A stretch of 64,000 nucleotides of DNA from Collinsella aerofaciens (GCA_008671135.1 RQAP01000031.1:9510-73509), one strand, 5' to 3'. Positions 1-10,659 are shown, counted from the stretch's first letter. Numbers and translations: made by a program. Notes: a model not told the origin generated them from the sequence alone.

Positions 1-1070
1 GACATATCAACCCCGCACTCGCCTTGGCCGAGGAGCTGCGTGACCGTGGCCACCACGTTGTATTTGTGGGTCAGTCGCACAAGCTCGAGGGTCGTCTGGT
101 TCCCGAGGCTGGGTTCGATTTTGTGCCGATTACGGTTACGGGCTTCGACCGTTCTCGCCCTTGGACGGCGTTGAGCTCGCTGTGGCGTGTCTATAAGGCG
201 AAGCGCGCGCTCGGTAACCATTTTTCAAAAGCCTGCAAGCCCGATGTCGCCATAGGTTTTGGTGCCTATGTCGAGGTTCCGCTGCTGGGGTGGTGCAAGG
301 GCGCAGGCGTTCCGTATCTGCTGCATGAGCAGAACTCTGTTCCGGGCCTGGCCAACAAGATGATGAACTCCCACGCCGCCCGCGTGTGCATCTCGGTGCC
401 GGCAGCGCGTTCGGTCTTTGAGCGCGAAGGTGACCCTGACCACGTGCTCATGACCGGCAACCCCGTACGTCGCTCGGTAATCGAAGGCGATCGCGCTCGC
501 GGCCGCAAGGCACTTGACGTTCCCGAGGACGCTACGCTGCTGCTCGTCTTTGGCGGTTCACTTGGCGCCCAGCACCTCAACGAGCGCGTGGTTTCGCTCA
601 AAAACGAGCTGCTTTCGCGCAAGAACCTCTATGTGTTGCATTCGACGGGTGCCGACGGCTTTGAGGAGACCGAGCGCGCTTTGGCGCTGACGCCCGAGGA
701 GGCGGAGCGTTACCGCGTCCAGCCTTACATCGACAACATGGGCGATATGCTGGCTGCTGCCGATTTGGTGCTCTCGCGTTCGGGCGCATCGAGCGTGGCC
801 GAGATCGCTGCGCTCGCCGTGCCCTCGGTGCTCGTGCCGTATCCGCATGCGACGGCCGACCACCAAACCACCAATGCCCGTTATCTGGTCGACGCCGGGG
901 CCGGTGTGCTCTGCGCCGATGCCGATATCGACGGTTCTGCCTTTGCCGATGAGCTGCTGCACTTGGTCGATGACGCGGCGGCGCGCGACGCCATGCGTCA
1001 GGCGGCACGTGGTCTGGCTCAGGATAGGGCCGCCGCTCTTCTGGCGGATGCGGTAGAGGGTTTGCGTTAG
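1..1070 (+). CDS. murG: UDP-GlcNAc:lipid I N-acetylglucosaminyltransferase MurG (5' end outside window)
   Basis: MurG transfers GlcNAc to undecaprenyl-PP-MurNAc-pentapeptide (lipid I) on the inner face of the membrane, giving lipid II. The frame is open from the first base and begins inside the N-terminal glycine-rich loop (GHINPALALAEEL), so only about the first 15-20 residues are missing. The lipid-binding HEQNSVPGLANK stretch, the GGSLGAQHLN loop between the two Rossmann-like lobes and the C-terminal donor-site segment SRSGASSVAEIAAL are all present. It is followed 97 bp later by murC, the usual dcw order. The TTG at position 24 is an internal leucine codon, not the start. Confidence 0.96.
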   Translation, partial: HINPALALAEELRDRGHHVVFVGQSHKLEGRLVPEAGFDFVPITVTGFDRSRPWTALSSLWRVYKAKRALGNHFSKACKPDVAIGFGAYVEVPLLGWCKGAGVPYLLHEQNSVPGLANKMMNSHAARVCISVPAARSVFEREGDPDHVLMTGNPVRRSVIEGDRARGRKALDVPEDATLLLVFGGSLGAQHLNERVVSLKNELLSRKNLYVLHSTGADGFEETERALALTPEEAERYRVQPYIDNMGDMLAAADLVLSRSGASSVAEIAALAVPSVLVPYPHATADHQTTNARYLVDAGAGVLCADADIDGSAFADELLHLVDDAAARDAMRQAARGLAQDRAAALLADAVEGLR

Positions 1071-1167
1071 TTAGACGGGATATCGTCGGTCGCCCTCGCG
1101 CTGATGCGGTAGGTGCGGTACAGTTAACGGGTTACAGGCAGTGTTTACGCAAGGAGTACACGAGCAC

Positions 1168-2586
1168 ATGGCTGATTCCCAGACTGCAACCTCCGCGCCC
1201 GAGTTTAAGAGCGCCCACTTTATCGGTATCGGCGGCGCCGGCATGAGCGGCATCGCCCTCGTTCTGCACGAGCGCGGTTATGCCGTTACCGGCTCCGACC
1301 TTAAGACGTCACGTTATATCCGCCAGCTTACCCGCGCTGGTGTGAAGGTGCATGTGGGCCATGAGGCCGCCACGATCGACGAGGTCAAGCCCGACGTGGT
1401 TGTTGTCTCCACCGCTATTCCGGAGTCCAACCCTGAACTCGTGCGTGCTCGCGAGCTTGGTATTCCCGTGTGGCCCCGTGCCAAGATGCTCTCTGCTTTG
1501 GGCCACGGCTACACCACCGTCGCTGTTGCCGGCACGCATGGCAAGACCACCACGTCTTCGATGTGCGCCACCATGCTCGACCGCATGGGTCTGGATCCGA
1601 GCTTCTTGATCGGTGGCATCGTCGAGGGCTATGACACGAACGGCAAGAACGGCTCGGGCGACTACTTTGTCGCCGAGGCCGACGAGTCCGACAGCTCCTT
1701 CCTGTTCCTGAACCCCAACGTGGTCATTGTGACCAACGTCGAGGCCGACCACCTCGATCACTACTCGGGTATCGAGGAGATCGAGGCAACTTTCGCCAAA
1801 TTCATGAGCCTGGTGGGCGAGGACGGCACCGTCATCGTCTGCGGTGAGGACTCGCATCTGGTCGAGCTCGCCAAGTCGACGGGCCGTCACGTGCTTTCCT
1901 ACGGCTTTGCCGAGAGCAACGACATCGTCTGCATGCACCCGGATGTCAAGGGCATCCAGAGCGACTTTATCGTTCGCTTTGAGGACGGCACTGAGCATGC
2001 TGTGGAGATCAAGAGCAATCCCGGTCGCCACAACATGCTCAACGCCACGGCGGTACTCACCGTCGCCCATGTCCTGGGCCTTGACATCGACGCCGCCGCC
2101 AAGGCGCTCTCGAGCTTTGAGGGCGTCCGTCGTCGCTTTACCCACGTAGGCGATATCGATGGCATCACCGTGGTCGATGATTACGGCCATCACCCCACTG
2201 AGATCAAGGCGACGCTTGCTGCCGCTTCGTCGCTGGGCTACAAGCACGTCGACGTCGTGTTCCAGCCGCACCGCTATTCGCGTCTGCAGGCCCTTTGCGA
2301 CGACTTTGCCGATGCATTTGCCAATGCCGATAAACTGCTGCTGATTGATGTGTTCTCGGCTGGCGAGATGCCCATTCCGGGTGTCACCTCTAAGATGCTC
2401 GCCGATACCGTGCGCGCCAAGCATCCTGGCAAGGAGGTCGTGTACTGCTCCAGCCGTCTTGAGCTTAATCAGGAGCTCGAGCAGATGGTGGGCGAGGGCG
2501 ACCTGCTGCTCACTATGGGTGCCGGTGACGTTACGACCGTCGGTCCCGAGTTCATTGAGTATCTGACTGCCAAGAAAGACGCTTAA
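1168..2586 (+). CDS. murC: UDP-N-acetylmuramate--L-alanine ligase MurC
   Basis: ATP-dependent ligase adding L-Ala to UDP-MurNAc, the first step of the stem peptide. The protein is 472 residues, normal for the family. It shows the N-terminal UDP-binding Rossmann motif (GIGGAGMSGIA), the ATP-binding P-loop GTHGKTTT at about residues 122-129, the central EADESDSSF segment and the Mur-ligase C-terminal domain with DDYGHHPTEI. I chose the ATG at 1168 because AAGGAG lies 11 nt upstream. The frame also opens at a GTG at 1141, which has no ribosome site. The gene lies between murG and murB, and the 5-bp gap to murB suggests one transcript. Confidence 0.97.
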   Translation: MADSQTATSAPEFKSAHFIGIGGAGMSGIALVLHERGYAVTGSDLKTSRYIRQLTRAGVKVHVGHEAATIDEVKPDVVVVSTAIPESNPELVRARELGIPVWPRAKMLSALGHGYTTVAVAGTHGKTTTSSMCATMLDRMGLDPSFLIGGIVEGYDTNGKNGSGDYFVAEADESDSSFLFLNPNVVIVTNVEADHLDHYSGIEEIEATFAKFMSLVGEDGTVIVCGEDSHLVELAKSTGRHVLSYGFAESNDIVCMHPDVKGIQSDFIVRFEDGTEHAVEIKSNPGRHNMLNATAVLTVAHVLGLDIDAAAKALSSFEGVRRRFTHVGDIDGITVVDDYGHHPTEIKATLAAASSLGYKHVDVVFQPHRYSRLQALCDDFADAFANADKLLLIDVFSAGEMPIPGVTSKMLADTVRAKHPGKEVVYCSSRLELNQELEQMVGEGDLLLTMGAGDVTTVGPEFIEYLTAKKDA

Positions 2587-2591
2587 GTCTA

Positions 2592-3503
2592 ATGGGTCTG
2601 TTTAACGCCGTCATGGCGCTCTCGGGCATGATCGACACGGATGTGATCGAGGACGAGCGCCTTGCGCGTCATACGAGCTATCGTATCGGCGGCAAGGCCG
2701 ACCTCTTTGTGACGTGCCATAGCTATCATGCCCTCCGCCGCGCCGTGGCGGTGCTCGATCGCGAGCAGGTGCCGTGGGTCATCATCGGCAAGGGTTCCAA
2801 TCTGCTGGTTGCCGATGGCGGTTATCGCGGTGCCGTCATTTCGCTCGGACGTGAGTTTCAGCGCACGGTTGTTGCAGATGACGGTTGTACGCTGACGGTC
2901 GGTGCGGGCGTGATGTTTGCGCGCCTGGTCAACGATGCCCTGTCGCGTAGCCTCTCGGGCCTTGAGTTTGCCGTTGGCATCCCTGGCTCGGTCGGCGGTG
3001 CGATATCTATGAATGCCGGCACACGGACCGAGTGGATTGGCTCGCTGGTTGAGGATGTCGTAACGTTTGACCCGGCATCCGGTATCAAGCATTATGCGGG
3101 GTCCGAGATCACTTGGGGCTACCGCGAATGTAGCCTTCCCCGCAATGAGATCATCCTCGAGTGTGTGCTCAAGCTTAAACCGGCGCCCAAGGCCGACATT
3201 CGCGAGCGCATGGAGCGGTACCTGACGAGGCGCAAGCGAACGCAGCCCATGGGTCGCGCGTCCTGCGGGTCGGTCTTTCGCAACCCGCCCGATGCGAGTG
3301 TGGGCAAGCTTATCGAGGATTGTGGATTAAAGGGTTTTTCGATTGGCGGCGCAGAAGTTTCGCCCGTTCACGCTAATTTTATCGTTAATAACGGAACCGC
3401 CTCGGCCGATGACGTTGCCGCGGTTATCAGACATGTGCACGGAAAGGTGAGGGAGGCGTATGGCATCGAGCTCAGACCGGAAGTTAAATTCCTCGGCTTC
3501 TAG
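2592..3503 (+). CDS. murB: UDP-N-acetylenolpyruvoylglucosamine reductase MurB
   Basis: FAD- and NADPH-dependent reductase that turns UDP-GlcNAc-enolpyruvate into UDP-MurNAc. At 303 residues it has the size of the shorter (type II) MurB. Motifs seen are the FAD-binding stretch TSYRIGGKADLF, GKGSNLLVADGGYRG, the GIPGSVGGAISMNAG loop, the catalytic region RASCGSVFRNPP and the C-terminal HANFIVNNG. The start lies 5 bp after the murC stop and has only a weak ribosome site, so translation may be coupled. The last 44 nt overlap the start of ftsQ in another frame. Confidence 0.95.
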   Translation: MGLFNAVMALSGMIDTDVIEDERLARHTSYRIGGKADLFVTCHSYHALRRAVAVLDREQVPWVIIGKGSNLLVADGGYRGAVISLGREFQRTVVADDGCTLTVGAGVMFARLVNDALSRSLSGLEFAVGIPGSVGGAISMNAGTRTEWIGSLVEDVVTFDPASGIKHYAGSEITWGYRECSLPRNEIILECVLKLKPAPKADIRERMERYLTRRKRTQPMGRASCGSVFRNPPDASVGKLIEDCGLKGFSIGGAEVSPVHANFIVNNGTASADDVAAVIRHVHGKVREAYGIELRPEVKFLGF

Positions 3504-4716
3504 AGCATCGAAACCCACCTTCCGCCGCGCCGGAGGGCGTTCCGGCGCGCCTGCCAAACCTCAACGCAATACCGTCGCGCGCTCTAAGTCTGTCGGGCAT
3601 GCTCGACAGACCAGTCGTCCGGTCGTCGGCTCGCAGCTCGGTAATCGTCCGGCCGCAAAAAAGTCCTCGCGTCCCTCGGTGACGTCAAAGCCTGTTATGG
3701 GCGCCAAACCTGCCCGTCCCATGGCAACTCCTAAGCCCTCGACGGGAACTAAAGCGCCGCGTCCAGGTCGCACGCTGGGCGCATCGAAACCGCGCTCGCT
3801 GACATCGGTGCCGGCTACCGCCAAGAAGCCTTCGGGTAAAAAAAACGTCAACCCGTTGTCTTCACTTGGGGCGATGGTAAATAAAACATCAGACGCTGCT
3901 TCTGTCGTTGCAGGCAAAGGCAAAATCGTGGGCGGCGTTCTGGCCGCCTTGGCCGTGCTCGTCGTCGTTGCCATCGTGGTGATCAACTCTGGATTGTTTA
4001 CCGCCACTGATATTCAGATTCAAGGCAGCGAGCATGTGACGAAGCACGATGCTATCCAGCTGATCGATTTGCCCGAGGGAACGTCGCTTTTTAACGTCGA
4101 TCCCGACCAGATTACCGAGGACCTCAAGCAGAATCCGTGGGTCTCGGGCGTGGATGTCCAGCGTCAGTTCCCGCATACGCTCATCATTACGCCGATGGAG
4201 CGCAAGGTCATCGCAATTGCCTATATCAGTTCCGATGACCTTGCCTGGGCCATCGGGGATGATGACACCTGGATCGCCCCACTGTCGACGTCGGTCGAAG
4301 TGGATGACCAGGGCAACGTCATCACGACAGGGCAGGGCTCAAATACCTTGACCGGAATCGATGCCGCGCTGGCGCTCGCTAAGCACTATGGCGCGGTGTT
4401 GTTGACTGATGTCTCGGCGGATGTCGCTCCGGTTTCCGGCCAGGCAGTGAGCTCCAAGGCCGTTAAGGCTGGCTTGGATTATGTGCGTGGTTTTTCGAGC
4501 GAGTTCTTGGGACAAGTCAAGGATATTTCCACGCCTTCGGTCGAAGCCATCTCGGCAAACCTCAATAACGGCATTGAGGTGTCGCTGGGCGATTCGAACG
4601 ATATCGTCAAGAAGGAGCGCGTAGTCACCAAGCTGCTTTCGCAGGTAGAGGGCGTAACGTATATCAATGTGCGCTCTCCGGGTAACTATACATTTAGGAA
4701 CGCTCCGACCTCGTAG
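3460..4716 (+). CDS. ftsQ: Cell division protein FtsQ/DivIB (POTRA-containing)
   Basis: Bitopic divisome protein that bridges early and late division proteins with FtsL and FtsB/DivIC. It has a long basic, Ser/Pro/Lys-rich cytoplasmic tail of about 155 residues. One membrane segment follows (VLAALAVLVVVAIVVINSG), then a POTRA domain (FTATDIQIQGSEHVTKHDAI) and the FtsQ beta domain ending near residue 418. The ATG at 3460 is preceded by GGGAGG at good spacing, so the gene starts inside murB. The long tail resembles actinobacterial FtsQ. As usual in Actinobacteria, no ftsA lies between it and ftsZ. Confidence 0.92.
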   Translation: MASSSDRKLNSSASRASKPTFRRAGGRSGAPAKPQRNTVARSKSVGHARQTSRPVVGSQLGNRPAAKKSSRPSVTSKPVMGAKPARPMATPKPSTGTKAPRPGRTLGASKPRSLTSVPATAKKPSGKKNVNPLSSLGAMVNKTSDAASVVAGKGKIVGGVLAALAVLVVVAIVVINSGLFTATDIQIQGSEHVTKHDAIQLIDLPEGTSLFNVDPDQITEDLKQNPWVSGVDVQRQFPHTLIITPMERKVIAIAYISSDDLAWAIGDDDTWIAPLSTSVEVDDQGNVITTGQGSNTLTGIDAALALAKHYGAVLLTDVSADVAPVSGQAVSSKAVKAGLDYVRGFSSEFLGQVKDISTPSVEAISANLNNGIEVSLGDSNDIVKKERVVTKLLSQVEGVTYINVRSPGNYTFRNAPTS

Positions 4717-4915
4717 CGCTGGTTGATGCTTTGTTGAGGGGCCATACCACGCCGTTTATCTGGTTTGTTTGGTTTTCACGGTCAATTATTTGACTGATAC
4801 GTTCATAATGTGCAAACATAATACGGTTTACCTTTGCATTTACTTTCAACCTGAAGGTTAATGTGCGCAGGGGTCGACCCATGCTATGGCTATAACCTTT
4901 GTTCGGAGGACCGAC

Positions 4916-6070
4916 ATGCACGAGACAGAGATCAACAACTACCTTGCCGTCATTAAGGTGGTCGGCGTCGGCGGCGGCGGTACCAACGCGGTCAATCGAA
5001 TGATCGAAGAGGGCATCCGCGGCGTCGAGTTTGTTGCCATCAACACCGATGCTCAGGCACTCGCGATCTCTGATGCCGATATCAAGGTGCACATCGGCAC
5101 CGACCTTACCCGCGGCCTGGGCGCCGGCGCCAACCCCGAGGTTGGCCGCAAGGCTGCCGATGAGTCCCGCGACGACATTGCCGAGGCGCTCGCTGGCGCC
5201 GACATGGTGTTCATCACCTGCGGCGAGGGCGGTGGCACCGGTACCGGCGCTGCTCCCATCGTTGCCGATATCGCGATGAACGAGGTCGGTGCGCTGACCG
5301 TCGCCGTCGTGACCAAGCCCTTCACCTTCGAGGGCCGCAAGCGCAAGAAGAGCGCCGAGGAGGGCATTAAGACCCTCTCCGATTGCGTCGACACCATGAT
5401 CGTCATCCCTAACGATAAGCTGCTCGACATCGCCGAGAAGAAGACCACCATGCTCGAGGCCTTCGCGATTGCCGATGGCGTCCTTTCCCAGGGCACCCAG
5501 GGCATCACCGACCTCATCACCGTCCCCGGTATCATCAACCTGGACTTCGCCGATGTTAAGACCATCATGAAGCAGGCCGGTACCGCCATGATGGGTATCG
5601 GTACCTCTTCTGGGGATACCCGTGCCGTCGACGCTGCCCAGCAGGCCATCTCCAGCCCGCTGCTCGAGAGCTCCATCGATGGCGCCACGCGCGTGCTGCT
5701 CTCCATCGCCGGTTCCAAGGACCTGGGCATCCAGGAGATCAGCGACGCCGCCGACGTTGTCGCCAACGCCGTCGACCCCGAGGCCAACATCATCTTCGGT
5801 ACCGTTGTCGACGAGTCCCTGGGCGATCAGGTGCGTATCACCGTCATCGCTACGGGCTTCTCCGACTCCAACGTTAACCGTCAGGACGAGCTCTTTGCTG
5901 CTCAGCAGTCTCAGAGCAAGGCCGCTGCCTCCGCTGAGCCGCAGCGCACCGCTCCGGCCACCAGCCCGGCTCAGGCCGCTCCGACCCGCAACGTCGGTGG
6001 CACCGAGCTTCCTAACTTCGGCAACGATCAGTTCGAGCTTCCCGACTTCCTGAAGCGCGGTAGCTTCTAA
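4916..6070 (+). CDS. ftsZ: Cell division GTPase FtsZ
   Basis: Tubulin-like GTPase that forms the Z ring at midcell. The 384-residue protein has the N-terminal GTPase core ([14 protein letters not shown]), the tubulin signature [13 protein letters not shown] and the synergy-loop region. A variable linker rich in Ala, Gln, Ser and Pro follows, and the C terminus ([18 protein letters not shown]) resembles the conserved peptide bound by SepF. The ATG at 4916 has GGAGG about 7 nt upstream. An in-frame ATG at 4886 lacks a ribosome site. The 199-bp gap after ftsQ probably holds its own promoter. A strong terminator follows at 6097. Confidence 0.98.
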   Translation: MHETEINNYLAVIKVVGVGGGGTNAVNRMIEEGIRGVEFVAINTDAQALAISDADIKVHIGTDLTRGLGAGANPEVGRKAADESRDDIAEALAGADMVFITCGEGGGTGTGAAPIVADIAMNEVGALTVAVVTKPFTFEGRKRKKSAEEGIKTLSDCVDTMIVIPNDKLLDIAEKKTTMLEAFAIADGVLSQGTQGITDLITVPGIINLDFADVKTIMKQAGTAMMGIGTSSGDTRAVDAAQQAISSPLLESSIDGATRVLLSIAGSKDLGIQEISDAADVVANAVDPEANIIFGTVVDESLGDQVRITVIATGFSDSNVNRQDELFAAQQSQSKAAASAEPQRTAPATSPAQAAPTRNVGGTELPNFGNDQFELPDFLKRGSF

Positions 6071-6096
6071 GTCGTTCTTTGCATTGTTGTGCACAG

Positions 6097-6125
6097 GGGC
6101 GTGTCCGTATGGACGCGCCCTTTTT
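6097..6125 (+). terminator. Rho-independent terminator after ftsZ
   Basis: A 10-bp stem (GGGCGTGTCC with GGACGCGCCC) and a 4-nt loop are followed by five T residues, 26 bp beyond the ftsZ stop codon. Confidence 0.9.
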
Positions 6126-6280
6126 ATTTCGACTTTGTAAACTAGAACCTCCAATCTCTTTACGTTCCCTTTACGATTGCCTCCAGCGCAGCAGGTATCC
6201 TTTTAGAGAAGTATGACAGCCGTATAAACGCGGGCTGTAGCGGCGATGCCGCGGTACTTGTGTTATTAGGAGGCTTTAGT

Positions 6281-7081
6281 ATGGCAGCACGTGCGGACAA
6301 AGTTTCGCGTGTCGACCATGATGGAGTTACGTTGGTGGAGGGCGCGACATCCGATGTTCGCTTTGCCTTCACCGAGCGCGCCGGTGGCGTTTCCGAAGAT
6401 GCGTACTCCTCACTCAACTTGGGCTCGCATGTTGGCGATGATCCCTTTGCTGTTCAAGAAAATCGTCGCCGCGCACTCGAGGCTATGGGTGCCGCGGAGT
6501 GCGAGCACAACCTGCTCGTTCCCAATCAGGTCCATGGTGACCATATCGTTGCGGTGACCTCGAATGGCGCCGATGACCTTGAGGACGTCCGCGAGCAGAT
6601 TGCCGCGGGCTGCGATGCCATCGTCTGTACGGCGCATAACGTGCCCGTGCTGCTCTGCTTTGCCGACTGCGTTCCCGTGGTGCTGGTGGCCCCTGGCGGA
6701 TTTGCCGTGGTGCACTCCGGTTGGAAGGGCACGATTGCACGTATTTCTGCCAAGGCGTGCCAGGCGCTTTGCGATGCTGCCGGCTGCGATGCGGGCGACG
6801 TTTCCGCCTATATCGGCCCCCATATCTTGGGTGACGAATATGAGGTATCCCAGGAACTCATGGATCGCTTTGCCGCCGAGTTCTCTTGCATCGATGCGAG
6901 TACCTCTCGCATGCTCGATCTTTCCGCTGCCATTCGCGAGGCGCTGGTAGATGTCGGTGTCGACGCGGATGATATCGTGGATACCCAGCTTTCGACCGTG
7001 CGTCAGAACGACCGCTTTTATTCCTACCGTAACGAGGACGGCACCTGTGGGCGCCATGCTGCGATCGGCGTGATGCTATGA
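6281..7081 (+). CDS. pgeF: YfiH/PgeF-type polyphenol oxidase family (purine nucleoside phosphorylase-like)
   Basis: Member of the YfiH/LACC1 family. Its members have been reported as copper-dependent laccase-like enzymes, purine nucleoside-processing enzymes or, in E. coli, a peptidoglycan-precursor proofreading factor. The 266-residue protein has the expected metal-ligand pattern: NQVHGDH near residue 80, the CADCVPVVL motif near 122 and HSGWKGT near 143, which supply the His-Cys-His site. AGGAGG sits 7 nt before the ATG. The gene lies after ftsZ, its conserved position in many Gram-positive bacteria. Its stop overlaps the pstS start by 4 nt (ATGA), so it is co-translated with the phosphate operon. 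Confidence 0.9.
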   Translation: MAARADKVSRVDHDGVTLVEGATSDVRFAFTERAGGVSEDAYSSLNLGSHVGDDPFAVQENRRRALEAMGAAECEHNLLVPNQVHGDHIVAVTSNGADDLEDVREQIAAGCDAIVCTAHNVPVLLCFADCVPVVLVAPGGFAVVHSGWKGTIARISAKACQALCDAAGCDAGDVSAYIGPHILGDEYEVSQELMDRFAAEFSCIDASTSRMLDLSAAIREALVDVGVDADDIVDTQLSTVRQNDRFYSYRNEDGTCGRHAAIGVML

Positions 7082-7914
7082 GAAAGATCGTATCGGTCCT
7101 GAGCGCCGCTGTGCTTACACTTACGCTGTGTGCCTGTTCTTCGGGATCTTCTACCTCTTCCATTACCGTCGCTGGCTCCACGACCTGCCTTCCTATCGCC
7201 GAGATTGCGGCCGAGGGCTTTAAGGAGGAGACCGGCATCGACGTGCTCGTTTCCGGTTTGGGTTCTTCCGCTGGCATCGAGGCCGTCAGCGCCGGCACGG
7301 CCGATATCGCCAGCTCCTCCCGTGGGCTCAATGCCGACGAACAGGATCTGGGCCTGACCCCCATCGTAATTGCCCACGACGGTATCGCGGTCATCGTGAA
7401 CGACGATAACCCGGTCGATAACCTCTCGACCGAGCAGCTCCGCGATATCTACGCCGGCAAGATTACCAATTGGAAAGAGGTCGGTGGCGAGGACCTGAGG
7501 ATTCAGGTCATCAACCGAGACGAGGCGTCCGGTACGCGCGAGGCCTTCCGTACCATCGTGATGGATGGCACGCCGTTCGATCGCCGCTCGGCTGTTCTTT
7601 CGGGTACGGGCCAGGTGCGCGACGTGGTATCTCGTTCGCGTGGGGCCATCGGCTACATTTCGCTGGGCTTCGTCGATAGCCTCAACGCCAAGACCTCGGT
7701 CAAGGCCGTCTCGGTCAATCATGTTGAGGCGTCCGAGAAGACGGTCGCGAGTGGCGGTTATCCCATCTCGCGCGACCTTTACTTCTTTGTGAAGGGTGCG
7801 CCTTCGCAGCAGGCGCAGGATTACATCGACTATGTGACGTCCGAAAAGATGGACAAGCAGATTCGCGAGGCGGGCTTTATTCCCGTCACCAACGACGAGA
7901 AGGGGAGTGAGTAG
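7078..7914 (+). CDS. pstS: Phosphate ABC transporter substrate-binding lipoprotein PstS
   Basis: Extracytoplasmic phosphate receptor of the high-affinity Pst importer. A type II signal peptide ends in the lipobox LCAC, with the lipidated Cys near residue 20. A periplasmic-binding fold typical of PstS follows, with AGSTTCLPIAE, the phosphate-contacting SSRGLNADE and NRDEASGTREAFR. At 278 residues it is of normal length. It starts within the stop codon of the preceding gene and is followed 1 bp later by pstC. I saw no obvious Pho box upstream. Confidence 0.95.
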   Translation: MRKIVSVLSAAVLTLTLCACSSGSSTSSITVAGSTTCLPIAEIAAEGFKEETGIDVLVSGLGSSAGIEAVSAGTADIASSSRGLNADEQDLGLTPIVIAHDGIAVIVNDDNPVDNLSTEQLRDIYAGKITNWKEVGGEDLRIQVINRDEASGTREAFRTIVMDGTPFDRRSAVLSGTGQVRDVVSRSRGAIGYISLGFVDSLNAKTSVKAVSVNHVEASEKTVASGGYPISRDLYFFVKGAPSQQAQDYIDYVTSEKMDKQIREAGFIPVTNDEKGSE

Positions 7915-7915
7915 C

Positions 7916-8842
7916 ATGGAAGCACAGGAAAACTCCCAGACTGAGCAGAATGTTCAGACGCCCAAGAAGCGCGAGCTGGCGCTCGTATCGCGCAGTACCT
8001 ATATCAAGGAGAAGGCGCTGCAGTGGATCTTCTTTGCCTGCGCGTTCTTGGCGGTCGTTACCGTCATCCTGATTTTTGTCTTTACCACGTACTCGGCGCT
8101 GCCCGTCTTTACCGACATCGGTCTGGCGGACTTCTTTAGCTTTACGTGGGCGCCTTCCGAGGGCCACTACGGCATCTTGTCGCTGCTTGCCGGCTCGGGT
8201 CTGGTGACCGTCGGTGCGCTCGCCATGGGCGTGCCGCTGGGCGTGGGTACGGCCGTTTACCTGGTCGAGATTGCCAGCAAGCGCGTGCGCAAGCTCATCA
8301 GCCCCGCCGTTGACCTGTTGGCCGGCATCCCTTCTATCATCTATGGTTTCTTTGGCATGATCATCATCCGCCCGTTTATCGCACAACTGACCGGCGGCCT
8401 TGGTTTTGGTGCGCTGACGGCGTGGTTTGTGCTCGCCATCATGATCGTCCCTACCATCACCACGCTCACCATCGATGCTCTCAATTCCATTCCCATGGGC
8501 ATTCGCGAGGCATCGTATGCCATGGGCGCCACCAAGTGGCAGACCATCTATAAGGTCGTGCTACCTGCCGCGAAGCTGGGTATCGTTGATGCCATCGTGC
8601 TGGGTATGGGCCGTGCCATCGGCGAGACCATGGCCGTGCTCATGGTCGTAGGTAACGCCCCGGTTATTCCCGACAGCATTGCGAGCCCTATCTCGACGCT
8701 CACGAGCCAGATCGCGCTCGACATGAGCTATTCCTCGGGTCTGCATCGCTCGGCGCTGTTCGGCATGGGCGTGGTCCTGTTTATCATCTCCGCCACGCTG
8801 GTGGGCATCGTCCGTCTGATTTCCAAGAAGAAGAGGGGGTAG
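7916..8842 (+). CDS. pstC: Phosphate ABC transporter permease PstC
   Basis: One of the two membrane permeases of the Pst importer. The 308-residue protein has a soluble N terminus of about 35 residues, then six predicted membrane helices. The permease EAA-like loop (IREASYAMGATKWQTIYKVV followed by LPAAKLGIVDAI) is clear. The ATG at 7916 follows GGGGAG, and an in-frame GTG at 7907 overlaps pstS. pstA begins 3 bp after the stop. Order and spacing leave little doubt about the assignment. Confidence 0.95.
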   Translation: MEAQENSQTEQNVQTPKKRELALVSRSTYIKEKALQWIFFACAFLAVVTVILIFVFTTYSALPVFTDIGLADFFSFTWAPSEGHYGILSLLAGSGLVTVGALAMGVPLGVGTAVYLVEIASKRVRKLISPAVDLLAGIPSIIYGFFGMIIIRPFIAQLTGGLGFGALTAWFVLAIMIVPTITTLTIDALNSIPMGIREASYAMGATKWQTIYKVVLPAAKLGIVDAIVLGMGRAIGETMAVLMVVGNAPVIPDSIASPISTLTSQIALDMSYSSGLHRSALFGMGVVLFIISATLVGIVRLISKKKRG

Positions 8843-8845
8843 GCT

Positions 8846-9751
8846 ATGTCCGATTCCGTTGACACGACGGTCGATACGACCTCGTCGCGCGAGCGCATCA
8901 AGCGTGCCCTTTCCCACGGCAAGAAGGGCCGCATCAACAAGGACCTGTCCAACAAGATCATGCTTTGCGTGTTTCGTGCCGCTGCCTACATCACCACGCT
9001 GGTGCTGGTCGCTATCATCGCCTACGTGGTCATCAACGGCCTGCCACACATCTCGCTCGACTTTATCTTCGGTTGGCCCCAGGGCGTCAACGCCGAGGGC
9101 GGAATTTGGCCCACGATCGTCTCGACCGTCTACGTGACGGCGCTCGCCATGCTTATCTGCACGCCGATCGCTGTGCTGGCAGCCGTCTATCTGGCCGAGT
9201 ACGCCAAGCAGGGCAAGGTCGTCGAGCTCATTCGCTACGCTGCTGACGCTTTGGCCTCGGTGCCCTCCATCGTTATGGGCCTGTTTGGCTACGCCTTGTT
9301 TGTCGAGGCCATGGGCCTGGGCCTTTCGATGGTCTCGGCCGCCCTGGCACTCGCGCTCTTGATGCTTCCCATCGTCATGCGTACCACCGAAGAGGCCATT
9401 CGCGCCGTTCCGCGCTATATCCGCTGGGGCGCATATGGCCTGGGCGCCACCAAGTGGCAGGTTGTCTCCAAGATCGTGCTTCCTTCTGCCTTTGGCCGTA
9501 TTGCCACGGGCATCGTTCTCGCCATCGGCCGTGCCATTGGCGAGACCGCGGTGGTGCTCTATACCATGGGGCAGGCCATCAATCTACCTATTTCGCCGCT
9601 CGATTCCGGCCGCCCCATGACGGTTCACCTGTATCTGCTTGCCAACGACGGCATCAACATGAACGCAGCCTACGGCACCGCGCTCTTGCTGATGGTGATC
9701 ATTCTGACCTTCAACCTGTTTGCGCGCTTCCTGTCGCGCAAGCGTCGCTAG
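8846..9751 (+). CDS. pstA: Phosphate ABC transporter permease PstA
   Basis: Second permease of the Pst system, pairing with PstC around the translocation path. The 301-residue protein has a charged cytoplasmic N terminus of about 45 residues, then six hydrophobic segments. The cytoplasmic loop WGAYGLGATKWQVVSKIV-LPSA matches the PstA motif for contact with the ATPase, followed by AIGRAIGETAVVLYTMG. It is 3 bp after pstC and 12 bp before pstB, with GGGGTAGGC overlapping the pstC stop as a probable ribosome site. Confidence 0.95.
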   Translation: MSDSVDTTVDTTSSRERIKRALSHGKKGRINKDLSNKIMLCVFRAAAYITTLVLVAIIAYVVINGLPHISLDFIFGWPQGVNAEGGIWPTIVSTVYVTALAMLICTPIAVLAAVYLAEYAKQGKVVELIRYAADALASVPSIVMGLFGYALFVEAMGLGLSMVSAALALALLMLPIVMRTTEEAIRAVPRYIRWGAYGLGATKWQVVSKIVLPSAFGRIATGIVLAIGRAIGETAVVLYTMGQAINLPISPLDSGRPMTVHLYLLANDGINMNAAYGTALLLMVIILTFNLFARFLSRKRR

Positions 9752-9763
9752 TTAAGGAGTCCC

Positions 9764-10567
<804 letters not shown>

Positions 10568-10659
10568 TCGGTGCGACTAGTCCCAAGCCGATCGGACCTG
10601 GTCCGGTGCGTATTCACTGTGCGGGCGGCATGACCGCACCCAACTGATTGGAGTGAACC

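Noticed and set aside
4694..6154. Minus-strand open frame of about 486 codons opposite ftsZ
   Set aside because: Shadow of the strongly biased ftsZ codon pattern, with no family motifs and no start signal.
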